A stretch of DNA of 64,000 nt. Origin: Haberlea rhodopensis (lineage: Eukaryota > Streptophyta > Magnoliopsida > Lamiales > Gesneriaceae). How positions within the stretch are numbered: the first letter of the stretch is position 1; the number at the start of each line of letters is the position of its first letter. A program made the position numbers and the translations under genes. Positions 11,039-21,511 of the stretch are shown here, piece by piece. The stretch lies in NCBI GenBank assembly GCA_907163345.1, contig CAJQUN010000051.1, positions 1,922,001 to 1,986,000 on the forward strand, written 5' to 3'. The notes under the pieces are model-generated. The model ran no database searches. It was not told the origin of the DNA and worked only from the letters and a program-made list of their open reading frames with translations.

Positions 11039-11254
11039 GCGATCGATCGCCATCCAAGCCCCGATCGATCGCCAAGTTCAGAAAAATAGGCATTCAAGTA
11101 CTGCCTCCACCGATCGATCGAGCCATTTTACCGATCGATCGAGACGTCACACCGATCGATCGGGACAAATGACCGATCGATCGGTAAGCTCATTTCACGC
11201 CTTGTTCAGGCTCTGCCTTGCTCGATCGATCGGACCCATTTTCCGATCGATCGA
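11039..11254. repeat. Eight CGATCGATCG palindromes in the solo LTR
   Basis: Copies near 11040, 11062, 11110, 11131, 11153, 11173, 11222 and 11243, again grouped at about 20-22-bp spacing. Confidence 0.85.
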
Positions 11255-11992
11255 GAAGCCCTGTTTCTGCGAGAAACTTCCATGTATGAGCTTCCAACAA
11301 CACCTACACTTAAGTACAACCAAGAACAACTACCATGCTCAACATATCAAAACAACCTTAATATACAACCCCCAAACATAAACAAGATGTTGGACCAAGA
11401 TCTACCCCTTTTTAACCCCAAAAACAAGTTATAACCCAACCAAACTCAATAAAACTCTACCATAGTGGAAGCTTACCACTTGAGATCCAAGTTTCAAGCA
11501 AGAAAACACCAAAGACTCCTTTTTTTTCAAGCTTTCTCCTCCTCTCTAGTTTCAAAAACGAAAATGGCAGCTTCTGGATGAGTGGATGGGGTTTAGGGAC
11601 CAAAAAGTTGATGGAGAGGGGGTGATGTGATGTAAAGCATGCAAGTGGCTCTCAAGCCATGATATGGGGTTTTAATTGTATTCCAAGACACAAGCATGGT
11701 ATGTAAAATACCCCAACATGATATTTTAAAAGTACTTTACCACAATGCAATAAGATCCCTATTAAAATCATGCATTACCAAATAGACACAACCCATATCA
11801 TTTAAACCATTATAACACCCAAATCCCAACATGTATAACATGTACCCGGAAATGCTCTACCGGGTCACGCCTACCATGTGACAAGCATTTTACCAAGATA
11901 ATTAGTCCCAACACATAATCTAATTATCGCCATAATATCACATAAACATAATTAATGCCCTAATTGCAATTAATTATTTCGGGGATATCACA

Positions 11993-12305
11993 CCGTTCTT
12001 GGCAAGTGGGTCTCGAAGTCCATAGATATGTGTTCCCACTTCCATTCAGGTACCTCTAAGCTCTTCAGCTCGCCACCAGGCCTCTGCCTTTCTGCCTTTA
12101 CCTGCTGACAGATCAAACATCTTTTGACAAAAGTTATAACATCACGCTTCATGCGTCTCCACCAGAACTGGTCGCATAAGTCCTTGTACATCTTTCTTCC
12201 ACCTGGATGTATGCTAAACCTGCTGCTATGAGCACGGTGCAAGATCCCTTGACGCAACTCTGGTGTCCTTGGCACTACCCAACGGTTGCCAAGCCTCAAA
12301 GAACC
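11993..12305 (-). pseudogene. Element B integrase fragment (zinc-binding region to first catalytic Asp)
   Basis: The minus-strand frame contains RLGNRWVVP, HSSRFSIHPGGRKMY, FWWRRMKRDV and CLICQQVK, the HHCC zinc-binding region of gypsy integrase, followed by HISMDFETHLP at the first catalytic Asp. It is bounded by the solo LTR on the left and the 5' LTR of element A on the right. The preceding residues are at 39405 onward, and the GAACC at 12301-12305 is the duplicated target. Confidence 0.85.
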
Positions 12306-14171
12306 TGTGATGACCAGGGATTATAGATGTTAATACCGGAGTGTTAATAACCCCTAAAGTTGGTTTACGTGGCGATTTGGAGAGTAATCGCGGTGTTGGG
12401 CCTTCTGGGCTCGTTTATTTGGGTAGTTGGGATCGTTGGATCCCGATGTTGAGATTGTATTCTCATTACGGTGTAAAACCTAAGAGTTGGGTTTTTGATG
12501 TGTCTCGGGATCTGGGGTGCTTTGTGTGGGCACCGGTAGGGGGTTTTGGAGTTAGAGAGAGAGTTTTTGAAAACAGATGATTTTTAATGAATCATGATGT
12601 ATTTGTGGGGCTATTAGTATTTCGGGGTATTTTTGCTATAAATACCAGTTGAACCCGAGATTTTAATTATTGGAAGCCTTTTTCTCCTCCAGCCCGTCAC
12701 TCTCTCTCCCCGCGTCTGCCCCTTTTCCCGTCGCCCCAACCCCCACGCGTAAAAGCGCCGCGCCCGCCGCCGTCCGGCCACCATCCGGCGCGTTTGGACC
12801 GCCGCTAGCTTCGTCTCTCCAAGGCGCAGCTTTCCACACCGGTAATTCGAAGTTTCATCGCGATTTGCGTTCGGATTTTGCAGAAAAGCGCAGATGCCCA
12901 AATTCTAGGGTTTATCAGATTTCGACCGTTTTCCTTCCGATTTTCAATTGGGTAACCCTCCTTACCCCTTTTTCGTTCTTCTCCTGTAATTCCCTGCTAT
13001 TTTTGGGTGGATTTGGTTCGAATTTCTCGCTGTGTGCGTGAGGTTGTGTTCGAATTTTGGGGGTTTTGGCAGGGGGGTGATGATTCTTGTTATAGATCGA
13101 TTATTTCAGGTTTTAGGTGAATTATGGTGCTTGGTTGGGTTCGATTTGTGTTGTGGTTCGAAATTGTAGAGGGTGTTCTTGAACAATTTTCGATAATGTC
13201 TCATTCGAATTTCCCTCCCTGCATATGCCCTGCTCCGGGTCTTTTAAATAGTTAATTGTCATGTGTTGGCAATATTTTTGTATAAGGGTTATGGGTGTGC
13301 TTGAGCATGGGTTGCATGTTCGTAAATAATTGTGAATTATTTATCGTATTAGCACATCATTCCTCGGGGCATGGAACTCGAGCAAGGTTTGGCTCGGACT
13401 TCGGAGATTTAAGGTACGTGCGACGTACGAGCATTACTTTATAGGAGAGCATTGTGAAATGCATAATGTATTTTGATTGCATTGAATAATTGTGCATATG
13501 GTGATATATATGTGTTGATATAGCTATGGAGCGACCTAATTTTGACATCGCTGCCACAAGCGTGCGTAATACTAGAGTAGTATAACCTTACATGATATAC
13601 GAGGTACTGGTTTTATATGACAATTGTAGGGCATTGAGGTACCTGAGAATGACTGTGGAATCATGTTATCATTGTAAGACATTTGAGATGTCTGAGTATA
13701 ATGGAGAATTGGTAAAATAAATGCGAGGCATTTGAGCTATCTGTGATTGATAGCGAAGTTGAGAAATCAGTATTAGATATTGAGATATCTATATTTGTAT
13801 GTATAATGAATTTGGAATCATTAATTATTGATATTTGAAAATCAGGCATGCGATGAGTTAATCAATGTGTTGATTTACTGATTTTTGAGATTTGATGAGT
13901 TTGATGATTGTGAGAACAGGGACAGTACACGGAATGAGGACGTTGCCATCCAGAAGGTATCATTTAAATTCATTAGTATTTACTTTTGTTGTAAATTATG
14001 AGTTTCATTATTGTGATTATGGGATTTTGTGTATTGGTATGCTCACCCCGTTGGGGGCTGTCTCTGTTGGGGCAGGTGAACAGGTACATCGATGGCTTTG
14101 GAGCTGAGCTCGAGCTGTTGATTGGAGGTACTCCCAGGATCGTGGTATCAAGGCTTGATGGAGCACGGTGT
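12306..14171 (+). repeat. Element A 5' LTR, left part
   Basis: Starts TGTGATGACCAGGG. It includes TATAAATACCAGTTG, a CT-rich then GC-rich transcribed region (12680-12850) and GGTACGTGCGACGTACGAGC (13413-13432). The reading frames in the GC-rich part (12614-13041 on both strands) have no domain and recur as shadows in every family copy. The LTR is broken at the copia insertion; 14167-14171 (GGTGT) is the left TSD. Confidence 0.85.
12637..12644 (+). promoter_or_regulatory. TATA box of the element A 5' LTR
   Basis: TATAAATA followed by CCAGTTGAACCC and a CT-rich stretch. It is conserved in the 3' LTR (37265-37272) and in both E LTRs on the other strand. Confidence 0.65.
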
Positions 14172-14793
14172 TGTAAGTAATCAATGAGCATACAACGCAG
14201 CGGAATAAAATTTTATTGATTACTAACCAGCAGATCTATACATAGGATTCATATCGGATAAAGGTATTACAAGTGTCTTACCCTTGTAGCGTGTTTGAAG
14301 CAGAATCCACGGAGCAGCACCACGTCCTACGCCTTCTCCGAGTCACTAGCAAAACTCAATGAGTTTTGCCTCAACGGTATCCACACGATCAAATCGGGAA
14401 GGGATAGTTCAAGAACAAAGTGCTAGATTTGTTCTTAAACCGTAACAAGAGCCACACTCGATTCTAAATCGAAGAAGATGGCCGGAAAACAAAGACCAAG
14501 GTGGCGGCCAAGAGAGGTGGCCGTGAGCTTGGTTGGCCGAGAGCTTCACAAGCTTTTGGTGGCTAGGTTTTGTTATGTTGTGTTAATTACAATTAAACAT
14601 CTTGTTAACAAATTATATATGATTTAATTAAAGGCTTTCTTAAAGCCTAATGGGCCTAAACCCATGATTAAATTAAATCCTTATAATCATTTAATTAAGA
14701 CACTTCTTAATTATTTAATTCATCCCATGAATTCAATTCCCTTATCGATTTAATCTTTTGTGCGACCCGATAGGATCTTGTAATGTTGGCAGT
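14172..14793 (-). repeat. Copia 3' LTR, outer part
   Basis: Plus-strand start TGTAAGTAATCAATGAGC, identical to 30873 onward apart from a few substitutions. It is interrupted at GCAGT (14789-14793) by LARD2 and resumes at 24279. Confidence 0.9.
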
Positions 14794-16313
14794 TGATGTG
14801 ACTAGAAATAGACACATCTATTACGCTTAATTGTCTACGATTTGGTATATTTTGATGGATAAATTGATACATATGCTACCTAATCGTATATTTGTGTAAA
14901 TGTAGGGAAAGGTGAAGAAATCAAGCTAAAATGATGAAAGAAGCAATAAAGTTGAAGAAAAGAGGAAAAAACCGGAATCAAAGACACATGTTGCTCCTTT
15001 CTCCTCAAATTTCTATGTATTCCAGCCAAGTTTTGGGAATGTGGTCCATATAAAAGTTGTAGAACTTTGAGTTATCTTCGCGTGGACAGCTGACTCGTCG
15101 AATTCGGAGTTCGTATGTGAAAGTTATGGCAAAAATACAAAACTCGCCAGAAAAATGATGGACAGGCGTAATTACGCCATTCACAGGCGTAATTACGCCA
15201 ACGCTACGGCATGTCTAGGCGTAGCTACGCCATTATACGCGTAATTACGCCTGAAGAATTTTGGAAAATTAAAAAACTTGATTTCTTTCCTTCCCACATG
15301 GATTCTAACCTACTCCATCAGCCTCCCAATACATATATACTCGAAATTCAGACCTTTTAACCATCTAGATAGTTATGGTAGAGTAGTTTAGGATAGTTTT
15401 ATATTTTCTTTTCAATTTTGTTGAAGAACGGCTACGAAGATCGAAGCGAAGGCGGGATTGACACCTCGACGAGCGGAGATCGGATTAGTTTTCTTTCCCT
15501 TGTTTTTATTTATTGCTTTATCTTAGATTATGTCTAGCTAGTTTTTAATTCTTGGTTGAGGAAGACAAATCCTTGGATTTTATTTATCTTGGGGAGATTC
15601 TTATGCTTTAATTATCAATTTTCTTGAGTATCAAGAGTTTTTCTGATTTTATTGATATGATTGTTGTGTTTGTTTATTGGATTGACAACCTAATAACTTG
15701 CATGAAATCTAACGCTAAATTAGATATCAAATACGGAATCGTTTGATCCCTCTAATTTATGAAGCAGCTAAGATTAATTAAATTCCGCTTGTGAGTTTAT
15801 TAAATTCTTAGGAAGAACACTTGACTAGATTAAACATAGACGCTTGGATTATGTTGTTTAGCTTCATCGATCTCACTAGTTCATATGCTATCATCGATTT
15901 AAATCTTAATCGCTTGTATTTTGATTGATTGTTTGATAAGGGTTAAACTAGAACGCTTGGGCTACTTAACTAAACGTAAGGTGAGATAGGACTTTGATTA
16001 TTGGATTAAACGTCCAACGATGAATATTCATATGAAAAATTGAGTCTTTTGTGAATCGATGAAATAGATGATAATTCCAAGGAAGAGTCGACCGATACCA
16101 AGAATCGCTTTCATTACTTTAATCTTTAGTTTTAATTTTAATTAGTATAATTCATTCACAACCCCATCTTTTATTCTTTTGATTTTGATTTTCATTAACA
16201 CAAGAATTCACACCTCCTCGTGGGATCGATCCCTACTCACGCTACTACATTATTGTTATCAATCTTGAGGATTGAGTGGGGTTAATTTGGGCGTACACGA
16301 TAAACGCACACCA
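14794..16313 (+). repeat. LARD2 LTR 1
   Basis: Starts TGATGTGACTAGAAATAG and ends GATAAACGCACACCA. It contains four GGCGTAATTACGCC-type palindromes (15165-15251) and a possible TATA element ACATATATAC (15331-15340). Confidence 0.93.
15165..15251. repeat. Palindrome array GGCGTAATTACGCC in LARD2 LTR 1
   Basis: Perfect 14-mers at 15165-15178 and 15186-15199, GGCGTAGCTACGCC at 15218-15231, and a 12-mer at 15239-15250. The array lies 80-165 bp upstream of the putative TATA element. Copies recur at 19145-19231 and 23125-23211. Confidence 0.9.
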
Positions 16314-16318
16314 AATTT

Positions 16319-16336
16319 TGGCGCCGTTGCCGGGGA
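16319..16336 (+). promoter_or_regulatory. Primer-binding site, tRNA-Asp type, LARD2 unit 1
   Basis: TGGCGCCGTTGCCGGGGA starts five bases after the LTR. It is complementary to the 3' end of plant tRNA-Asp and is usual in Athila/Tat-type elements. An identical site is in unit 2 at 20299-20316. Confidence 0.85.
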
Positions 16337-16464
16337 GGCGTTGTATATTTTTGTGTTAATATTTTCTGTTTTTTTTTTCTCTATTTCGTTTCATTTCTTT
16401 CTTTCCCCCACACCGCTACTCTTGTTTGTTCGTGCTTACAGTTTCTTAAAAATTGGATCTTTTC

Positions 16465-17463
16465 ATGGAGGACTATAGGCGACTAGACGAATTGGCGTAT
16501 CTTGTGCACCAACTTGGCGTAGGGAGTGGACAAAGAACATACAATTCAAGTTGGAGTGATCATCCCAATCTCAACTATGGCAATCAATGGATGAGCCCAC
16601 CTCCACCTTACATGCAGTCCACCCTACCGCCATACATACCACAATACCCGCCATGGCCACAACAACCTCAATACCATACCCCTGGTGAGTCTTTAGAGGA
16701 TCTTGTTTCAAAACTTACTGATAGTACTTTGCAATTTCAACAGGAATTCAGGGCTAGCACTCAGAATTTGGGTAACCAAATGGAGCAACTAATAAGATCG
16801 ATCGATCGGATAGCAGCACAAAAGGAGACCATGATTGCATTCGAATCATGGAGTGATGAAGAAGAAGAGACTATGGAGAAGGTGGTACTGATGCCACCCG
16901 AGCTAGAAGAGGAGACACATGTGCCAATAGAAGAAAAGGAGCTTGTACATCCTACAACTCCGAATGGTATGTTTCCAACTGAGAACTATGTTGATTACTT
17001 AGATGAATCATGTGCTGTGGAAGAGGATTCGGCGAAAGAATACTATGATGAAATGGATCCTTGGGACTATTTTTTCGAAGACAACATCACCTTGGACAGT
17101 GGCAAAGAGGTAGAAACTCCAGCAACGATGGTACTGAGGCCATCAATACTTGAACAACAAACAGAGATTGAGGTGGATAACAAGGAATCTCACCAGAATG
17201 GGATTCCCAAAGGCGAGCATAGGGGACAACAAGTTAAAGGATGCCACGAGGTAGATCTTGATCGACCTCAACTGACTTCTTTGGAGGAAGGCGACATAGT
17301 GAAAAGACAAAAACCCTCCAAGAGGTGCAAGGCGAATAGGCATCGCCTTAAGCGAGAGAACTGGCGTCGGGCCACCGACGTTAAACAGAGGCGCTGCTTG
17401 GGAGGCAACCCAAGGGGAGTTAGTTTCTTTTCTCCCTTTTATTTTTATTGCTTTACTAGTTAG
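16465..17463 (+). CDS. Gag-derived protein of LARD2, unit 1 (332 codons)
   Basis: The first ATG of the frame is at 16465; an upstream TTG at 16453 is unlikely in a plant. Residues 26-41 (YNSSWSDHPNLNYGNQ) and a Pro/Tyr-rich stretch (about 45-73) match the region after the zinc knuckle of Athila-type gag. Residues about 75-112 (GESLEDLVSKL, then FRASTQNLGNQMEQL) match the coiled-coil segment that closes such gags. The core capsid domain and the zinc knuckle are missing. The rest is acidic (DEEEETMEK, EELEEETH) and then basic (KRQKPSKRCKANRHRLKR) without a known domain. The frame ends after the conserved CTTGGG hairpin, which lies inside it. The frame is fully open and identical in unit 2, but translation is not proven. 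Confidence 0.65.
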   Translation: MEDYRRLDELAYLVHQLGVGSGQRTYNSSWSDHPNLNYGNQWMSPPPPYMQSTLPPYIPQYPPWPQQPQYHTPGESLEDLVSKLTDSTLQFQQEFRASTQNLGNQMEQLIRSIDRIAAQKETMIAFESWSDEEEETMEKVVLMPPELEEETHVPIEEKELVHPTTPNGMFPTENYVDYLDESCAVEEDSAKEYYDEMDPWDYFFEDNITLDSGKEVETPATMVLRPSILEQQTEIEVDNKESHQNGIPKGEHRGQQVKGCHEVDLDRPQLTSLEEGDIVKRQKPSKRCKANRHRLKRENWRRATDVKQRRCLGGNPRGVSFFSPFYFYCFTS

Positions 17464-17531
17464 ACTTTTCTCTTTTCTTCTATTTTTGTCTTACATTGGG
17501 GACAATGTACGATTTAAGTATGGGGGAGGGA
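17366..17531 (+). other. Hairpin series and internal purine tract, LARD2 unit 1
   Basis: GTCGG-GCCA-CCGAC (17366-17379), CTTGGG-AGGCAA-CCCAAG (17397-17414) and TACATTG-GGGA-CAATGTA (17492-17509, with a GNRA-type loop) are followed by AAGTATGGGGGAGGG (17517-17531). The order is the same as in LARD1 at 926-1245. Confidence 0.75.
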
Positions 17532-18754
17532 TTAATAGTGTGTTATTGTTTTTCTATTACAAAAAAATCGAAAATTTGAAAATTTTGAGCTCATAGTTAG
17601 TAATGAACACATGCTTAGATTCACTAGCCCATGATGAAACCTAATTGATATCATGCATGCTTTTGAACATAGGTGAATTGTTAACCTTGGAACACTTTGA
17701 ACTCTAATGCAAAGTGTACTTTAACATAGTAGTTGAATATTTTGAGCACATTATTGTCATGACTTGTGAAGTGTGCATAGCTTAGTGAAGATTGTGTGAA
17801 CTTTGTAATAGTCTTAAGAAGTCTCTAATACATGCTAGAACTTAACTACATGCTCTTTGAGGCGTATGTCTAGACTACTTGCAAACATGAAAGTGATATA
17901 GGCAATCTTTGATGCGTTTGTGCCTTTCAAGCCTACCATGTAAACAAAATCATTCTCTAGTACCTATTTTGAGCTTTAAATGTAAAAGAATGGTAGTATG
18001 CTAAGCATACTAAAGACCCCCATTCAACATTTCTTGACTAGCTTATCATCCTACCCTTTAAGCCTAAATGTGATTTTAATCCATACCTTTTAAGGGAGTA
18101 TGATGTATTTCATTCAAATGCACTTGGAAATCATTGAAGTATATTTGTGAGCTTAATTGTCAAAAGAATGGAATGCATGAAAGAAAAAGGGATGCCTTGA
18201 AAAAAATAGATAAAAATATGACTCCAAGGGGAGCCAAGGCACAAAAGAAGCAAAGTGTTGAAATAGACCTTGTGAAAAAGAACAAAGTTGAAAAATTCAT
18301 ACAAGAAGAGAAGCTTTTAGTGTGCATTTCATCATACTCTCTTGTTTGAATATCCTTACCCTTTCTTTCATAAGCCAATACCTAGGCCAAGCTACAAGCT
18401 AATAAAGACCTACTTGATTTGTGTTTGCAAAGTAGCTAAGATAGTGGAGAAGAGTGTGCAAGTGAGCTTATACTTGTGTTAGTGTATGACTTGAACTATT
18501 ATGGCTTTGCATATTTTGGAACTATAATTTGTACACAACACTTGTTTATGACCACACACACACGTTCACTATTTTGTTGAGTATGAAATGTATAGGGATT
18601 GAAATTGTTCCACTGTTAATTTTTCACCGCCTTTCATTACTATGCATGTTTATAATTGTTGAGGCATAAAAGTGAGGACAAGTTAGTTTGTTTTGATGCT
18701 ATGAGCCAAGCAAAAAGATTTTAGTTTTGTCTGATTTACTCGAGGTCGAGTAAA
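17532..18754 (+). other. Non-coding spacer of LARD2 unit 1
   Basis: AT-rich spacer of about 1.2 kb. The open stretches at 18134-18349 (+) and 18160-18378 (-) overlap each other, are Lys-rich or Ser/Phe-rich, and have no recognised domain. I read them as chance frames. The second copy is at 21512-22734. Confidence 0.6.
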
Positions 18755-18773
18755 GAGTAAGTATGGGGGTGTT
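18755..18773 (+). promoter_or_regulatory. Terminal polypurine tract of LARD2 unit 1
   Basis: GAGTAAGTATGGGGGTGTT lies directly before the TG of LTR 2. It is repeated at 22735-22753 before LTR 3. Confidence 0.75.
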
Positions 18774-20293
18774 TGATGTGACTAGAAATAGACACATCTA
18801 TTACGCTTAATTGTCTACGATTTGGTATATTTTGATGGATAAATTGATACATATGCTACCTAATCGTATATTTGTGTAAATGTAGGGAAAGGTGAAGAAA
18901 TCAAGCTAAAATGATGAAAGAAGCAATAAAGTTGAAGAAAAGAGGAAAAAACCGGAATCAAAGACACATGTTGCTCCTTTCTCCTCAAATTTCTATGTAT
19001 TCCAGCCAAGTTTTGGGAATGTGGTCCATATAAAAGTTGTAGAACTTTGAGTTATCTTCGCGTGGACAGCTGACTCGTCGAATTCGGAGTTCGTATGTGA
19101 AAGTTATGGCCAAAATACAAAACTCGCCAGAAAAATGATGGACAGGCGTAATTACGCCATTCACAGGCGTAATTACGCCAACGCTACGGCATGTCTAGGC
19201 GTAGCTACGCCATTATACGCGTAATTACGCCTGAAGAATTTTGGAAAATTAAAAAACTTGATTTCTTTCCTTCCCACATGGATTCTAACCTACTCCATCA
19301 GCCTCCCAATACATATATACTCGAAATTCAGACCTTTTAACCATCTAGATAGTTATGGTAGAGTAGTTTAGGATAGTTTTATATTTTCTTTTCAATTTTG
19401 TTGAAGAACGGCTACGAAGATCGAAGCGAAGGCGGGATTGACACCTCGACGAGCGGAGATCGGATTAGTTTTCTTTCCCTTGTTTTTATTTATTGCTTTA
19501 TCTTAGATTATGTCTAGCTAGTTTTTAATTCTTGGTTGAGGAAGACAAATCCTTGGATTTTATTTATCTTGGGGAGATTCTTATGCTTTAATTATCAATT
19601 TTCTTGAGTATCAAGAGTTTTTCTGATTTTATTGATATGATTGTTGTGTTTGTTTATTGGATTGACAACCTAATAACTTGCATGAAATCTAACGCTAAAT
19701 TAGATATCAAATACGGAATCGTTTGATCCCTCTAATTTATGAAGCAGCTAAGATTAATTAAATTCCGCTTGTGAGTTTATTAAATTCTTAGGAAGAACAC
19801 TTGACTAGATTAAACATAGACGCTTGGATTATGTTGTTTAGCTTCATCGATCTCACTAGTTCATATGCTATCATCGATTTAAATCTTAATCGCTTGTATT
19901 TTGATTGATTGTTTGATAAGGGTTAAACTAGAACGCTTGGGCTACTTAACTAAACGTAAGGTGAGATAGGACTTTGATTATTGGATTAAACGTCCAACGA
20001 TGAATATTCATATGAAAAATTGAGTCTTTTGTGAATCGATGAAATAGATGATAATTCCAAGGAAGAGTCGACCGATACCAAGAATCGCTTTCATTACTTT
20101 AATCTTTAGTTTTAATTTTAATTAGTATAATTCATTCACAACCCCATCTTTTATTCTTTTGATTTTGATTTTCATTAACACAAGAATTCACACCTCCTCG
20201 TGGGATCGATCCCTACTCACGCTACTACATTATTGTTATCAATCTTGAGGATTGAGTGGGGTTAATTTGGGCGTACACGATAAACGCACACCA
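18774..20293 (+). repeat. LARD2 LTR 2 (middle)
   Basis: 1520 bp with no private substitution found by eye; it agrees with LTR 3 at 19111 and with LTR 1 at the other two variable sites. It carries the palindrome array at 19145-19231. It is preceded by a polypurine tract and followed by a PBS, so it serves as 3' LTR of unit 1 and 5' LTR of unit 2. Confidence 0.93.
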
Positions 20294-20444
20294 AATTTTG
20301 GCGCCGTTGCCGGGGAGGCGTTGTATATTTTTGTGTTAATATTTTCTGTTTTTTTTTTCTCTATTTCGTTTTATTTCTTTCTTTCCCCCACACCGCTACT
20401 CTTGTTTGTTCGTGCTTACAGTTTCTTAAAAATTGGATCTTTTC

Positions 20445-21443
20445 ATGGAGGACTATAGGCGACTAGACGAATTGGCGTATCTTGTGCACCAACTTGGCGT
20501 AGGGAGTGGACAAAGAACATACAATTCAAGTTGGAGTGATCATCCCAATCTCAACTATGGCAATCAATGGATGAGCCCACCTCCACCTTACATGCAGTCC
20601 ACCCTACCGCCATACATACCACAATACCCGCCATGGCCACAACAACCTCAATACCATACCCCTGGTGAGTCTTTAGAGGATCTTGTTTCAAAACTTACTG
20701 ATAGTACTTTGCAATTTCAACAGGAATTCAGGGCTAGCACTCAGAATTTGGGTAACCAAATGGAGCAACTAATAAGATCGATCGATCGGATAGCAGCACA
20801 AAAGGAGACCATGATTGCATTCGAATCATGGAGTGATGAAGAAGAAGAGACTATGGAGAAGGTGGTACTGATGCCACCCGAGCTAGAAGAGGAGACACAT
20901 GTGCCAATAGAAGAAAAGGAGCTTGTACATCCTACAACTCCGAATGGTATGTTTCCAACTGAGAACTATGTTGATTACTTAGATGAATCATGTGCTGTGG
21001 AAGAGGATTCGGCGAAAGAATACTATGATGAAATGGATCCTTGGGACTATTTTTTCGAAGACAACATCACCTTGGACAGTGGCAAAGAGGTAGAAACTCC
21101 AGCAACGATGGTACTGAGGCCATCAATACTTGAACAACAAACAGAGATTGAGGTGGATAACAAGGAATCTCACCAGAATGGGATTCCCAAAGGCGAGCAT
21201 AGGGGACAACAAGTTAAAGGATGCCACGAGGTAGATCTTGATCGACCTCAACTGACTTCTTTGGAGGAAGGCGACATAGTGAAAAGACAAAAACCCTCCA
21301 AGAGGTGCAAGGCGAATAGGCATCGCCTTAAGCGAGAGAACTGGCGTCGGGCCACCGACGTTAAACAGAGGCGCTGCTTGGGAGGCAACCCAAGGGGAGT
21401 TAGTTTCTTTTCTCCCTTTTATTTTTATTGCTTTACTAGTTAG
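20445..21443 (+). CDS. Gag-derived protein of LARD2, unit 2 (332 codons)
   Basis: Second copy of the frame at 16465-17463, with the same predicted protein from the ATG at 20445 to the stop at 21441-21443. Domain remarks for the first copy apply: Athila-type gag C-terminal region only, no capsid core, no zinc knuckle. The only internal difference I saw between the units (20372, T for C) lies upstream of this frame. Confidence 0.65.
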   Translation: MEDYRRLDELAYLVHQLGVGSGQRTYNSSWSDHPNLNYGNQWMSPPPPYMQSTLPPYIPQYPPWPQQPQYHTPGESLEDLVSKLTDSTLQFQQEFRASTQNLGNQMEQLIRSIDRIAAQKETMIAFESWSDEEEETMEKVVLMPPELEEETHVPIEEKELVHPTTPNGMFPTENYVDYLDESCAVEEDSAKEYYDEMDPWDYFFEDNITLDSGKEVETPATMVLRPSILEQQTEIEVDNKESHQNGIPKGEHRGQQVKGCHEVDLDRPQLTSLEEGDIVKRQKPSKRCKANRHRLKRENWRRATDVKQRRCLGGNPRGVSFFSPFYFYCFTS

Positions 21444-21511
21444 ACTTTTCTCTTTTCTTCTATTTTTGTCTTACATTGGGGACAATGTACGATTTAAGTA
21501 TGGGGGAGGGA
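21346..21511 (+). other. Hairpin series and internal purine tract, LARD2 unit 2
   Basis: Copy of 17366-17531, shifted by exactly 3980 bases: hairpins at 21346-21359, 21377-21394 and 21472-21489. Confidence 0.75.

Larger units (their letters stand above)
9978..11992 (-). repeat. Solo LTR (2015 bp), divergent member of the B family, TSD CCGTT
   Basis: On the plus strand it starts TGTAAAGACCCTAG and ends GGGGATATCACA, flanked by CCGTT at 9973-9977 and 11993-11997. It splits B's integrase. It contains a CCTCGCTT...GACAGCGGC repeat block (about 10505-10700), the reversed GGTACGT-type box (10847-10872) and eight CGATCGATCG palindromes (11039-11254). No internal region is present. Confidence 0.85.

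Noticed and set aside
12614..13041. Ala/Pro/Arg-rich open frames on both strands, repeated at 37242-37669, 54960-55283 and 61096-61452
   Set aside because: They sit in the GC-rich transcribed part of the A/E LTRs, have no domain, and are present wherever the LTR is. They are a composition effect.
16272..16478. 68-codon frame spanning the LTR end and PBS of LARD2 (and its copy at 20252)
   Set aside because: It overlaps the LTR boundary and the primer-binding site and ends in low-complexity Phe/Ser sequence. It is a shadow frame.
18134..18378. Lys-rich (+) and Phe/Ser-rich (-) frames in the LARD2 spacer
   Set aside because: They are mutually overlapping and low-complexity, and the equivalent LARD1 spacer has no matching frame.
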